Notes: generated by a model from the sequence alone, not told the origin. Counted from the first letter of the stretch, positions 28,496 through 36,749 are shown. The stretch: DNA of 64,000 bases from Nocardia fluminea (GCF_002846365.1 NZ_PJMW01000001.1:434001-498000); one strand, 5' to 3'. Translations and numbers: made by a program.

Positions 28496-30142
28496 TCACT
28501 GCGGCTCGGCGCTCTCGAGCTTGCGACGCAGCAGCTTACCGGTGGCGTTGCGCGGCAATTCGTCTACGAAGACCACATCCCGCGGGACTTTGTGTCGCGC
28601 CAAAGTCGCTTTGACGTAGTCCTTTATCTGCTGCGCGTCGCACGGCGCACCGGGCGCGGGCACGACGAACGCGCGCAGGCGTTTTCCGAAGTCACGATCC
28701 TCGACCCCCACCACCGCGGCCTCGAGGATGTCCGGCCGTTCCACGAGCAGATTCTCGACTTCGAGCGGGAAGACGTTCTCCCCGCCTGAGACGATCATGT
28801 CGTCGTCTCGGCCGTCGATGAACAGTCTTCCCGCCGCGTCGAAATGGCCGACATCGCCGCTGGATTGCATTCCGTCGACAGTCTCCTTGCCGGTGCCGTC
28901 GGTGTAACCGCCGAAACTCAGCGCGCTGGCGACGAAGATGGTGCCGACCACGCCCGGTTCGGTGATCCGGCGGCGGTCTTCGTCGTAGATCGCGACCCGG
29001 CAGCCCACGGGTGGCCGGCCGACGGTGCCCGGCGCCGCACGCATATCGGCGGGCGTGGCGACCGCTGCCACCGCGACTTCTGTCGAGGCATACAGGTTGT
29101 AGAGCACCTCACCGAACGCCAGCGCGGTACGCCTGCTCAAGTCGGGTGAAATCGCGGATCCGGCCGCGAAGATGACCTTCAGCGAGGAGGTGTCGTATTC
29201 GGCGAGCACGGACTCGCCCAGATCGACGATGCGCTGCAACATCGTCGGCACCAGCACCAGCGTGCCCGCGCGATGGTGTTCGACATCGGCCAGCGTGCGG
29301 CGCGGGTCGAATTTGCGCTGCTGCAGGATGATCGTGCTGCCCAGCGCCCAGCCGAGAATCAACTGGGACAGACCGGTGCCGTGGAACGCCGGCGCCGCGA
29401 GCACAGTCGCGCTCGCCTTCGGCAAGGGGATCCGGTCGAGGAACTGCGCCGACTGCAAGGGCGACACTTTGCCTCGCGGTGCACCTTTCGGCGTTCCGGT
29501 CGTGCCGCTGGTGAGTACCACGATCCCGCCGGGCTGTTCGGGGCTCGCCGGCGGCCGCGTGGATCGGCCCGCTCGGACATCGTCCAGCGTGGGCTGCCCG
29601 TGGTTCGCCCAGCCATCGTCAGCGGTCAGAATGAAAGGTAACTTATTGGGCAGATCGCCGAACCGGTGGAGAAACTCGGCGTCGAGGAGGATCGCACCCA
29701 CGTTCTCCCGTTCGGCCACCGAGACCAACTGCGGGCCTGCCATCCCGGTATTGAGCAACACGATTCGCGCGCCCAGCTTGCCCGCGGCGAGCAGCGACAA
29801 CACCATCCCCCGGTGGTCCCGGCACAGCGTGGCCAGCACAGTGCCGCTCGTGATCCCCCGCGCGGCAAGGCCGTTGGCCACCGCGTTCGACCTGCGATCG
29901 AGCTCGGCGAAGGTCAGCGGCCCTTGCTCGTCGACAATGGCCGTGGCAGCGCCGTTGTGACGAGCGGCGTGCGCGAACGCGGTGGCGACGGGACCGAGCA
30001 CTGTCGCATCCCTGGCGGTACGCAGCAGCTCCACCGGGTCTCGAAGGTCGATCGCGCCGCTTCTGCGCAGAACCCCGACGGCGGACAAGCCGTCGGCCAT
30101 CGTTCTGAACAGGGCCGCGGGCGTGCTCGGGATCACCGGCAT
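28496..30142 (-). CDS. Acyl-CoA synthetase (FadD type)
   Basis: A 548-residue AMP-forming acyl-CoA ligase. The P-loop is LTSGTTGTPKG, followed by NLYASTEV, the hinge IDGRDDDMIVSGGENVF, and the catalytic lysine block NATGKLLRRKLES at the C-terminus. GGAGG lies four to five bases before the ATG at 30142; the upstream in-frame start has no such site. It is divergent from the DUF2236 gene at 30341, with a motif copy in between, and carries another motif copy inside its coding region. It should activate fatty or isoprenoid acids for beta-oxidation. Confidence 0.92.
   Translation of the reverse strand: MPVIPSTPAALFRTMADGLSAVGVLRRSGAIDLRDPVELLRTARDATVLGPVATAFAHAARHNGAATAIVDEQGPLTFAELDRRSNAVANGLAARGITSGTVLATLCRDHRGMVLSLLAAGKLGARIVLLNTGMAGPQLVSVAERENVGAILLDAEFLHRFGDLPNKLPFILTADDGWANHGQPTLDDVRAGRSTRPPASPEQPGGIVVLTSGTTGTPKGAPRGKVSPLQSAQFLDRIPLPKASATVLAAPAFHGTGLSQLILGWALGSTIILQQRKFDPRRTLADVEHHRAGTLVLVPTMLQRIVDLGESVLAEYDTSSLKVIFAAGSAISPDLSRRTALAFGEVLYNLYASTEVAVAAVATPADMRAAPGTVGRPPVGCRVAIYDEDRRRITEPGVVGTIFVASALSFGGYTDGTGKETVDGMQSSGDVGHFDAAGRLFIDGRDDDMIVSGGENVFPLEVENLLVERPDILEAAVVGVEDRDFGKRLRAFVVPAPGAPCDAQQIKDYVKATLARHKVPRDVVFVDELPRNATGKLLRRKLESAEPQ
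29628..29645 (-). promoter_or_regulatory. 18-bp motif copy 11, inside the FadD gene
   Basis: Read on the coding strand this is TAAGTTACCTTTCATTCT, about 500 bases into the gene. It forces a rare TTA leucine codon in the reading frame, which argues that it may be maintained for DNA binding. Confidence 0.5.
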
Positions 30143-30226
30143 GGATACCTCCGAAGGGGTTGGAGTACTCGGGACAAGCGATCGGAATCCAGGCACCGAC
30201 GGCCGATGGCGATCGTAGCCCGATGA

Positions 30227-30244
30227 GGAACCATTAGTAACTTA
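30227..30244 (-). promoter_or_regulatory. 18-bp motif copy 12
   Basis: Minus strand TAAGTTACTAATGGTTCC, with one mismatch in ATTC. It lies 84 bp before the FadD start and 96 bp before the divergent DUF2236 start, so one site could serve both. Confidence 0.6.
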
Positions 30245-30340
30245 TTGCGACGGAAAAGTGCCCGAAAGCATTGTGGAAGCCCCGCCCTAGTGAGAGCATG
30301 AGCGCGTGAATCTCTCATCCATTCGAACCGGAGGTCAGCC

Positions 30341-31198
30341 ATGACCCGTTCAGCGAGGGCTGGTCGGCCGCAGGATGTCTCGGACGACACAGCACGCCGG
30401 CACCGCTACCTCAACGGCGTCGGCGCGTTGCTGGGCGGCCCGGCGAACGTGATCATGCAGCTGAGCCTGCCGCCGGTGGGGCGCGGAGTGGTGGAGAGCG
30501 TCGTCGCGTCGGGCAGCTACGCCACGCGGCCGGCCAAGCGCGGTCGAACCACGCTCACCTACCTCGCCGTGGCGATGATCGGCACCGACGAAGATCAGGC
30601 GGCCTACCGTGCCGCGGTCGGCACCGCGCACCGGCAGGTGCGCTCGGGACCGCACAGCCCGGTTCGCTACAACGCTTTCGACCCTCAGCTGCAACTGTGG
30701 GTCGCCGCCTGCCTGTACCGAGGCGTCCTGGATACGGTGAACCTGCTCTTCGGCGGGATGAACGAGCAGGATGCCGACGACATGTATCGCGATGCCGCCA
30801 GATTCGGGACAACCCTGCAGATGCCGGCCGAACTGTGGCCGGCCGATCGCGCGGCCTTCGATCAATACTGGGACTCGATGCTCGGCAAGCTGTCCTTCGA
30901 CGACGAAGTCCGCACCTATCTGCTCAACTACGTTGTCGAGTTGGCGGCCTGGCGTCGAGGCGTCCAGGTGGCATTCGGGCGGGCGAATCGCTTCTTCACC
31001 ACCGGGTTTCTGCCACAGCAGTTCCGCGACGAGTTGGGTCTGCCGTGGAGCCCGCGCAGGCAGCGAGTGTTCGAAATCGTGATGCGCACGCTCGGCCGGG
31101 TGCTCGAAGTGCTGCCGGACGCTTGGCGCGCCCAGCCTTTCGAGCGCTACCTCGACGACATGCGTGAACGGCGAGCTCAGGGCAAGAATCTCATCTGA
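30341..31198 (+). CDS. DUF2236 / MpaB-family oxygenase-like protein
   Basis: A 285-residue paralogue of the DUF2236 gene at 5.8 kb, lacking that protein's N-terminal 45 or so residues. Shared blocks are ANVIMQL, TYLAVAMIGT, the histidine block GTAHRQVRS, YNAFDPQLQLWVAA, and FFTTGFLPQQFRDE. There is no signal peptide. GGAGG is nine bases before the ATG. It is divergent from FadD across motif copy 12. It is cytoplasmic and likely haem-binding by family; the substrate is unknown. Confidence 0.86.
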   Translation: MTRSARAGRPQDVSDDTARRHRYLNGVGALLGGPANVIMQLSLPPVGRGVVESVVASGSYATRPAKRGRTTLTYLAVAMIGTDEDQAAYRAAVGTAHRQVRSGPHSPVRYNAFDPQLQLWVAACLYRGVLDTVNLLFGGMNEQDADDMYRDAARFGTTLQMPAELWPADRAAFDQYWDSMLGKLSFDDEVRTYLLNYVVELAAWRRGVQVAFGRANRFFTTGFLPQQFRDELGLPWSPRRQRVFEIVMRTLGRVLEVLPDAWRAQPFERYLDDMRERRAQGKNLI

Positions 31199-31403
31199 GC
31201 ACGGCGACGAACAGCAAGGGTCGACGATGCCCCGTACACGAACAATTCGAATTTCGACACGCTCCAACCCTCACTGGGGCCTCGAGGATGATCCGGGGCC
31301 CCGGGGTTCTTCATCGGGTCGGGCCTGTCGCGTCAGGGCGCACGTCGATTGATCGACGACATTCCGCACAACGACGCCCCGACCTACGATCAGGAGAACG
31401 CCG

Positions 31404-31727
31404 ATGCCTACTGATACTCGACGGCCTGATCGCAGCGCGCGTGTCGTTCTCCCTGAACCAACAGCCGCGGCATGGGACTGGCAGTCGACTGCACGGTGTC
31501 GACAGATGGAGCAGGAGCTGTTCTTTCCGATCTCCGGGAAACACTCCGGATCGGTCCGCACCCAGGTTCTGCACGCCAAGAGGATCTGCAGTGCGTGTCC
31601 GGTGCTCGCTCCTTGCCGCTCCTACGCGATCGAAGCCGGTGAGGCACATGGAATCTGGGGCGGAATGACAGCACTGGAACGCGCCAGGCACCGGCGTAGA
31701 TCCTCGTTGCGGCCCGCAGACACCTAG
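31404..31727 (+). CDS. WhiB-family iron-sulfur regulator
   Basis: A 107-residue WhiB-like protein. The four cluster-binding cysteines are Cys32, Cys62, Cys65 and Cys71 in the usual C-Xn-CXXC-X5-C pattern, followed by the G[IV]WGG turn at residues 83-87 and a basic C-terminal tail (RARHRRR) for DNA contact. The length is typical. AGGAGA precedes the ATG. Family members bind a 4Fe-4S cluster and usually work with the principal sigma factor. Whether it controls this lipid region is not evident from sequence. Confidence 0.93.
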   Translation: MPTDTRRPDRSARVVLPEPTAAAWDWQSTARCRQMEQELFFPISGKHSGSVRTQVLHAKRICSACPVLAPCRSYAIEAGEAHGIWGGMTALERARHRRRSSLRPADT

Positions 31728-31750
31728 TAGATCCGCCACTGGTCTTCGCA

Positions 31751-32383
31751 CTAGCCGATGCCGGACAGTCCTGTCCAGAACAAGGCGACGGTGGTGTCGA
31801 CCGCGTCGATCTTGGGAATCGGGCGACCCGCATCGAACCAGTAGCGGGCCGCCAGATGACTGGCACCGACGAGACCGAACGCACACGCCCGGGCGCGGTA
31901 GGGATCCATCCCCACCGCGTCGAGTTCGGCGGCGACCAGTGCCGCGCATTCGGCCATCGCGATACGTACCCGGCCCTCGACGCTCGGTTCACTCGGCACC
32001 GGGGTGTCGAAGACGAGCGTGTATCCCGCGCCGTCGTCTTCGTCGACGAAGTCGAAATAGGCCGACACCATGCGCCGCGCCTTGTTCTCGTACCCGGTGG
32101 TGGTTCGCAGTGCGTCACCGATCCGGCCGACCATGTGGTCCAGATAGCGTTGCAGCACCGTGGAATACAGGTCCACCTTGCCCGTGAAGTGGTTGTAGAG
32201 CACCGGTTTGCTCACCTGGGCCCTGACGCTGATCTCCTCCATGCTGGCGCCATGGAAACCGTGATCGACGAAGGCGTCGCGCGCGGCGCGGATGACGACC
32301 TCCCGGCGACGGGCACGGTCTGTGCCGCGATCCGCGCGGGTGAAGATGTGCGCGTTGCCCACTCCGCCGCGCATCGCGGTCAT
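31751..32383 (-). CDS. TetR/AcrR family transcriptional regulator
   Basis: A 210-residue TetR regulator. The helix-turn-helix spans about residues 48-72 (SMEEISVRAQVSKPVLYNHF) and the C-terminal domain is divergent. The start at 32383 lacks a clear ribosome site; a second ATG nine bases downstream is an alternative. It follows the SDR gene by 46 bp on the same strand, so the two may be one transcript. Its target is unknown. Confidence 0.87.
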   Translation of the reverse strand: MTAMRGGVGNAHIFTRADRGTDRARRREVVIRAARDAFVDHGFHGASMEEISVRAQVSKPVLYNHFTGKVDLYSTVLQRYLDHMVGRIGDALRTTTGYENKARRMVSAYFDFVDEDDGAGYTLVFDTPVPSEPSVEGRVRIAMAECAALVAAELDAVGMDPYRARACAFGLVGASHLAARYWFDAGRPIPKIDAVDTTVALFWTGLSGIG

Positions 32384-32429
32384 CGAGCCGTGCCCGTTCC
32401 GTCGGGCCCAGCGGGCGATGAGCGATCGA

Positions 32430-33173
32430 TCATGCCCGCCACAGCTGGCTTCCCGACCGCGAGACGACGATATTGGGGACGACGGCGTTCGCGGAGAGGC
32501 GGGTGATGGCCAACACCAGCTCGGCGATGTCGCCGGTGGTGAGCATCGCCGCGCGGTCGAGTTCCTCGCGCTTCCACGCCGTCATATCGGTATCGACATA
32601 GCCGGGCGAGATGGCGGTCGCACTGACACCGTTCGCGGACTCCTCCAGCGAAATGGTTTCACAGAGCGACACCAAAGCGGCCTTCGACGCCCCATAAGCG
32701 GCCAGCCCCGGCTCGCCCGCCACACCCGTGATCGATGCCAGCGCAATGATTTTCGCGCCTGCTCCCGGATTGTCCTTCGCGGTCTCGCGGAGCAACGGCA
32801 GACAGTGCTGTACCAGGGTCAGGGGGCCGCGGACATTGATGTCGAACATCCGGTGATAGCTGGAGGTGCTCATCGTCGCTACGGGACCGGCGGTGCCGGT
32901 GCCGGCGCAGTGCACCAGTACGTCGAGGCGACCGAAGCGTTCGGCGTGGGTGTCGGCGAGCTGCCGCAATTGGTCCGGTTCGTTCATGTTGGCGATCACT
33001 GTCACCACGTCGGCGCCGTAGTCCTCGCGCAGCTCCGCGGCAGCGCTGTCCAGGACGGCCTTGTCGCGGGCAGCGAGAGTGAGGCCGTAGCCGAGTTCGG
33101 CCAGGCGCCGGGCGACCTCCGCCCCGATCCCTCGCGAACCGCCGGTGATCAGGGCACAACGCCGATATGTCAT
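32430..33173 (-). CDS. Short-chain dehydrogenase/reductase
   Basis: A 247-residue SDR with the nucleotide-binding TGGSRGIG at residues 10-17, the NAG-equivalent block VLVHCAGTG, and catalytic YGASK near residue 155 preceded by an ASITG serine segment. It should oxidise or reduce a hydroxy/keto group with NAD(P). The start at 33173 overlaps the stop of a 25-codon leader (ATGA), so translation is probably coupled to it. The longer in-frame start at 33263 has no ribosome site. A motif copy upstream places it in the putative regulon. Confidence 0.88.
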   Translation of the reverse strand: MTYRRCALITGGSRGIGAEVARRLAELGYGLTLAARDKAVLDSAAAELREDYGADVVTVIANMNEPDQLRQLADTHAERFGRLDVLVHCAGTGTAGPVATMSTSSYHRMFDINVRGPLTLVQHCLPLLRETAKDNPGAGAKIIALASITGVAGEPGLAAYGASKAALVSLCETISLEESANGVSATAISPGYVDTDMTAWKREELDRAAMLTTGDIAELVLAITRLSANAVVPNIVVSRSGSQLWRA

Positions 33174-33247
33174 CGCTGCTCCGATCCCGCACCGCAGGCT
33201 CTGCGGCCGGACGGTGGTCGAAGCACGTCGACGATGACAGCGAACAT
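33170..33247 (-). pseudogene. Thiolase 5' remnant acting as a coupled leader ORF
   Basis: A 25-codon frame whose start, MFAVIVDVLRPPSGR, mirrors MSAVIVDVVRTPSGR of the thiolase at 8254. The DNA just inside the two genes agrees at 22 of 23 positions (8230-8252 against the plus-strand stretch ending at 33244). GGAGAG precedes the ATG. Both frames also lie 48-49 bp from a motif copy in the same orientation. Thiolase similarity ends after about 15 codons and the frame stops at TGA overlapping the SDR ATG. It looks like a promoter and 5' end left after duplication and deletion, now feeding the SDR. Confidence 0.7.
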
Positions 33248-33295
33248 CTTCAGCTCTCCTCACGCGCTGTCACCGGCGGTCGGCGACAGTACCCA

Positions 33296-33313
33296 TAAGT
33301 TAATCATGATTCC
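33296..33313 (+). promoter_or_regulatory. 18-bp motif copy 13
   Basis: TAAGTTAATCATGATTCC, 49 bp upstream of the thiolase-like leader and pointing away from it, as copy 3 does at the real thiolase. Confidence 0.65.
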
Positions 33314-33376
33314 CGACCGCGAGGGAGCGGCGCCCGAGATCCGGGAGAGTGCGTCGCATCGCCGAAGTTTCACCGG

Positions 33377-33394
33377 TATGTTACGGGCAATTCC
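33377..33394 (+). promoter_or_regulatory. 18-bp motif copy 14
   Basis: TATGTTACGGGCAATTCC, 81 bp from copy 13, with no gene assigned to it. Confidence 0.58.
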
Positions 33395-33594
33395 GTAGCC
33401 CTTCGCATCGATACGCCGCGAATACGATCGCAACCTCCGACAGATCGGCCCGGACAGTGAAACGCCCCGGCCTCGAGGCCCCACGAAGCGCTGCCCTTAC
33501 CGCACTACACCGTTGCGGACGGGCCGTGGGCGATGCGGGTCATGCCTCCCACCGCCAGGCGTCGGCGAATCGGCTCGGTTGCGCAGCGTCCAGT

Positions 33595-33612
33595 TATGTT
33601 ACCCACTATCCC
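33595..33612 (+). promoter_or_regulatory. 18-bp motif copy 15
   Basis: TATGTTACCCACTATCCC, with C instead of the second T in ATTC. It is an orphan copy between the SDR and lcp genes. Confidence 0.52.
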
Positions 33613-33777
33613 GAGCATGCTTACAGAGGCTGCTGTTCACCCGGCTCGACCGCGCACCAGCCTCGACGCGACCGGCCGATTGCGGTGATACCGCAGGCCA
33701 GAAGCCCAGTTCACGCGAGCCGAACTACCCCTTCGCTCTCGGACTCGAACTACTGCAGAGCGTCGATCCCCATAACG

Positions 33778-33806
33778 TGGACATCAGACCAATCCCCTGT
33801 TAAGTT
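33778..33806 (+). promoter_or_regulatory. Promoter-like element of lcp
   Basis: TGGACA at 33778-33783 and TAAGTT at 33801-33806 are separated by 17 bases and lie about 90 bp before the lcp start. The -10 is the 5' end of motif copy 16, so occupation of the motif should repress lcp. Confidence 0.5.
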
Positions 33807-33818
33807 ACTCACTATTCT
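33801..33818 (+). promoter_or_regulatory. 18-bp motif copy 16, lcp operator
   Basis: TAAGTTACTCACTATTCT, a full consensus match 77 bp upstream of lcp in the same orientation. Confidence 0.65.
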
Positions 33819-33895
33819 AGGCCGCTACGGCATGACGTATCGGGTGCCCTCCCTGCGGCCTGGGAGTCTGATCGTGCTCAATGAGGAGTAGTGTC

Positions 33896-35137
33896 ATGGA
33901 TAGGCTCAATAGGCGTAATGCGCTGAAGGCCGGCGGAATGCTCGGCGTTGTCGGCACCATCGGATTGGGGACCACCGCACGGGCAGATCCGTGGACGTGG
34001 TCGCCGGAAGGATCGGTAGCCGGATCCGGCTCCGGTGTCGACCCGATGACGGTATGGGATCCCGAAGCCGACGAACTCGTCGCCGGACTCATCGATCGCG
34101 GCGAGGTCCCCAAAGTCAACGAGTTGCTGCGGACGTGGACCCGGAACGGTGAGGCACTGCCCGCCGGTTTGCCCCCGGAATTGCGCGACTTCATGGAGTA
34201 CGCCCGTCGGCTGCCGCAGTGGACCGACCTGGGCAAGCTGGACACCGCGATCGCGTTCAACAAGAAGCGCGGTCTGTATCTCGGTGTCCTCTACGGGTTC
34301 GCCAGCGGGATGATGAGCACCGTCATTCCGAAAGAGGCGCGGTCGGTCTATTACTCCAAGGGCGGCCACGATCTCAAGGACCGCATTACCAAGACCGCGA
34401 AACTCGGCTATGACATCGGTAGCTCGAACGCCTATGCCGCCGACGGGGAAATGATCGTCACCTGCGTCAAGACCCGGCTGGTACACGCGGCGGTGCGCCA
34501 CCTGCTGCCACAGTCCCCGCACTGGGTGCACTCCGCGGAGGAGGACATCCCGATCAGCCAGAACGACATCATGGTCACCTGGCACAGCCTGCCCACGACC
34601 GTGATGAAGCACCTCAACTCCTGGAGAGTGCCGATACCGGCCCACGAATCGGAGGCCTTCCTGCACTCGTGGCAGGTCGCCGGGCACCTGCTGGGCGTTC
34701 GCGACGAATACATCCCCAAGTCATGGCCCGACGCCAACGCCCAAGCGGCGCAGATTCTCGATCCCATCATCGCGCCCACGCCGGAGGGCACCAAGCTGGC
34801 CGATCGGCTCCTCAGCCTGGGCGCCAACATCGACCTGTCGATTCTGAGCAAGCCGATACTCGGGGCGTTCACTCGTTTCCTGCTCGGCGACAAGATCGCC
34901 GACGGGCTCTCGATTCCGCGCGAGCCGGTCTGGGATCCGCTGCTCCAGGTCGCCTGGGGTCCGTTCATCGCCGTGCGCGAGGGCCTGCTCGGTGCGGTCC
35001 CGCCGCTCGAGGATCCCTACTGGCTCCTCGACGAATTCCTGCGCAAGGCCGCCCTGATCTACCTGGCCGAACTGCGCCTGCCGATCAGCATCGAACTCCC
35101 GACCATGAACCGCGACATGAGCCAGCCACCGCGCTGA
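33896..35137 (+). CDS. lcp: Latex clearing protein (rubber oxygenase), Tat-exported
   Basis: A 413-residue DUF2236 protein with a twin-arginine signal (NRRNALK at residues 5-11; ARA before residue 31), so it is exported folded. Characterised Lcp from Streptomyces sp. K30 uses Arg164, Lys167, Thr168 and His198 at its haem b site; here Arg163, Lys166, Thr167 (RITKT) and His197 (RLVHAAVRH) keep the same spacing. Lcp cleaves cis-1,4-polyisoprene with oxygen to oligo-isoprenoid aldehydes and ketones outside the cell. GAGGAG precedes the ATG at 33896. Motif copy 16 overlaps the predicted promoter. Family assignment is strong; activity on rubber is inferred. Confidence 0.88.
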   Translation: MDRLNRRNALKAGGMLGVVGTIGLGTTARADPWTWSPEGSVAGSGSGVDPMTVWDPEADELVAGLIDRGEVPKVNELLRTWTRNGEALPAGLPPELRDFMEYARRLPQWTDLGKLDTAIAFNKKRGLYLGVLYGFASGMMSTVIPKEARSVYYSKGGHDLKDRITKTAKLGYDIGSSNAYAADGEMIVTCVKTRLVHAAVRHLLPQSPHWVHSAEEDIPISQNDIMVTWHSLPTTVMKHLNSWRVPIPAHESEAFLHSWQVAGHLLGVRDEYIPKSWPDANAQAAQILDPIIAPTPEGTKLADRLLSLGANIDLSILSKPILGAFTRFLLGDKIADGLSIPREPVWDPLLQVAWGPFIAVREGLLGAVPPLEDPYWLLDEFLRKAALIYLAELRLPISIELPTMNRDMSQPPR

Positions 35138-35170
35138 CACGTCCGCGAAGTTCCGCACGAACCCATTTCC

Positions 35171-35188
35171 GGGGAGTTCCGGCTCCCC
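35171..35188. terminator. Small hairpin after lcp
   Basis: GGGGAG pairs with CTCCCC around TTCCGG, between lcp and the next ribosome site. It may be a weak terminator or a 5' UTR structure of the secreted protein gene. Confidence 0.35.
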
Positions 35189-35203
35189 AGCAAGGAGCAT
35201 CAC

Positions 35204-35482
35204 ATGCGTAACACCCTTCGTATCGCCGCCGCCTCGGTCGCGGTAGCCGGCCTCGTCGGAGCCTCAGCGGGTACGGCCGCGGCCGAAACCGGCTCGTCGG
35301 CAGTGGATGCCGGCTCGGCCGCGGCGAGTTCGGTCGGGGAACTGGCCGGGCGCGGTGACATCATCGGATTGATCGTCCTGCTCGGTATCACCCCGCTGCA
35401 AATGCTGACCGGTGGTATCTGCGATGTGGCCACCTTCGCCGGCTCGGCGAGCCCGTGCACGCCGGGACCCCGCCACTACTGA
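35204..35482 (+). CDS. Small secreted protein
   Basis: A 92-residue protein with a clear signal peptide (residues 1-27, ending TAAAE) and a mature part containing one hydrophobic segment (IIGLIVLLGITPLQML) and two cysteines. AAGGAG precedes the ATG. I do not recognise the family; small proteins of this kind are frequent in mycolate-bearing actinobacteria. It begins 66 bp after lcp on the same strand, so read-through from lcp is possible, but a small hairpin lies between. Confidence 0.7.
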   Translation: MRNTLRIAAASVAVAGLVGASAGTAAAETGSSAVDAGSAAASSVGELAGRGDIIGLIVLLGITPLQMLTGGICDVATFAGSASPCTPGPRHY

Positions 35483-35489
35483 AAGGCTC

Positions 35490-35816
35490 ATGTCCCGAAT
35501 CGACGCGGCGGCGACCTGTCGTCGTCGCGACGATCGGGGTGAACGAAAAATGCGCGACAGTGCAGTCACAGACACGGACTCGTTCCCGTGGACGCCGCAA
35601 CCGGTTTCGGCGTCCGGAGTTCGTGAGGTTCTCAATTACTTCGGGAAATGCCCGACGTGCGGTTATCCATCGCGGGCCAGCACCTACACCGTCTATTACA
35701 GCGACGGATCGACCACCGCGATGGTGACGGGCGTGTGTGAATCACCCTGCGGTTGGTCGGGACCGGTGAAACTCACCACGATGACGGCCCGCCGGCCGAT
35801 CGATCAGCGGGATTGA
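35490..35816 (+). CDS. Small zinc-ribbon-like protein
   Basis: A 108-residue protein with a CPTCG pair near residue 60 and a second CESPCGW pair about 30 residues later, which together could bind one zinc. Between them is a short beta-rich stretch (STYTVYYSDGST). I chose the ATG at 35490, with GAAAGG upstream, but another in-frame ATG at 35550 is equally possible and would give 88 residues. The family is not recognised. No signal peptide is seen, so it is probably cytoplasmic. Confidence 0.6.
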   Translation: MSRIDAAATCRRRDDRGERKMRDSAVTDTDSFPWTPQPVSASGVREVLNYFGKCPTCGYPSRASTYTVYYSDGSTTAMVTGVCESPCGWSGPVKLTTMTARRPIDQRD

Positions 35817-36036
35817 CAGACCACCTACTGCCATGATCACAGTGGTCGGCGCGCCGGACGCGAGCCCGGTGCGCCGAACCCCGTTCTCCCCCAATCGATC
35901 ACCGATCGTCGCCCGCGTCTCGGTCGGCCACCGATCGGCCGCGTCGCGACGCGATTTCGCCGATGTCGTAGCACCGCAATGTAGCCGGACTACGCTGGCC
36001 GCGATGCCGTCCATCGAGGAATTGAGGGGACCCCGC

Positions 36037-36738
36037 GTGACCAGCAGCGAATTCGCGTATACCGGGTGTGACAACCTGGAGGCGATGACCGAAGCGGTCA
36101 ACTACAACAGATTCTTGATCGACTGCGTAGAAAAACACGTCACGTCACCGGAACTTCGCATATTGGACTTCGGCGCAGGCCGGGGCACCTACGCCGATAT
36201 GCTCGCCGAGCGCAACATAATCCCGGATTGCCTCGAACCCGACGCCGAGTTGCAGAAATTGCTGCTGTCGAAAGGCTATAAGGTCGTCGATTGCGAGGCC
36301 GAGCCGTCCGAATCCGAAATGTACAGTCTCATCTACTCTTTCAACGTTTTCGAGCACATCAAGAACGACCAGGAAGCGTCCGAACATCTGACCTCGCTGT
36401 TGCGGCCCGGCGGGACGATGGTGATCTACGTGCCCGCCCTCGAGATGCTGTTCACCTCGATGGACACCAAAGTCGGGCACTACCGGCGGTATCGCCGAAC
36501 TCAACTCAACCGCATCCTCCGTAACGCGGGTCTCGAGATCGTGGAGTCACGCTACTGCGACCCGATCGGCTTCTTCGCCACCTTGGCCTACAAGTACGCC
36601 GGTAGCGACGACGGCACGATCAACACCCGAGCGCTGAAGCTCTACGACCGCGTGGTGTTTCCGCTCAGCAAGCTCCTGCAGTCCGTGACCGGCAAGCTGT
36701 TCGGCAAGAACGTGCTGGTCGTCGCCACGAAGCCCTGA
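36037..36738 (+). CDS. Class I SAM-dependent methyltransferase
   Basis: A 233-residue methyltransferase with motif I LDFGAGRGTYADML near residues 45-58, an acidic end of strand 2 (CLEPD), the SFNVFEHI block typical of the type 11/23 fold, and LRPGGTMVIYVP. It should transfer a methyl group from SAM to an unknown acceptor. The frame is open back to 35833, but a -10-like TACGCT at 35991 and GAGGGGA before the GTG at 36037 suggest the short form; an ATG at 36004 has no ribosome site. It converges with the mycolyltransferase gene. Confidence 0.82.
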   Translation: MTSSEFAYTGCDNLEAMTEAVNYNRFLIDCVEKHVTSPELRILDFGAGRGTYADMLAERNIIPDCLEPDAELQKLLLSKGYKVVDCEAEPSESEMYSLIYSFNVFEHIKNDQEASEHLTSLLRPGGTMVIYVPALEMLFTSMDTKVGHYRRYRRTQLNRILRNAGLEIVESRYCDPIGFFATLAYKYAGSDDGTINTRALKLYDRVVFPLSKLLQSVTGKLFGKNVLVVATKP

Positions 36739-36749
36739 GACCTGGTGAC

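Larger units (their letters stand above)
33248..33895. other. Gene-poor interval with four motif copies
   Basis: Four copies of the 18-bp motif (33296, 33377, 33595, 33801) lie within about 520 bp upstream of lcp, with no convincing gene between them. A 180-codon frame across it lacks a ribosome site and any recognisable domain. The interval may be what remains of deleted genes. Confidence 0.6.

Noticed and set aside
33349..33891. A 180-codon frame upstream of lcp
   Set aside because: It covers three motif copies, has no ribosome site and no recognisable domain; its composition is that of non-coding DNA.
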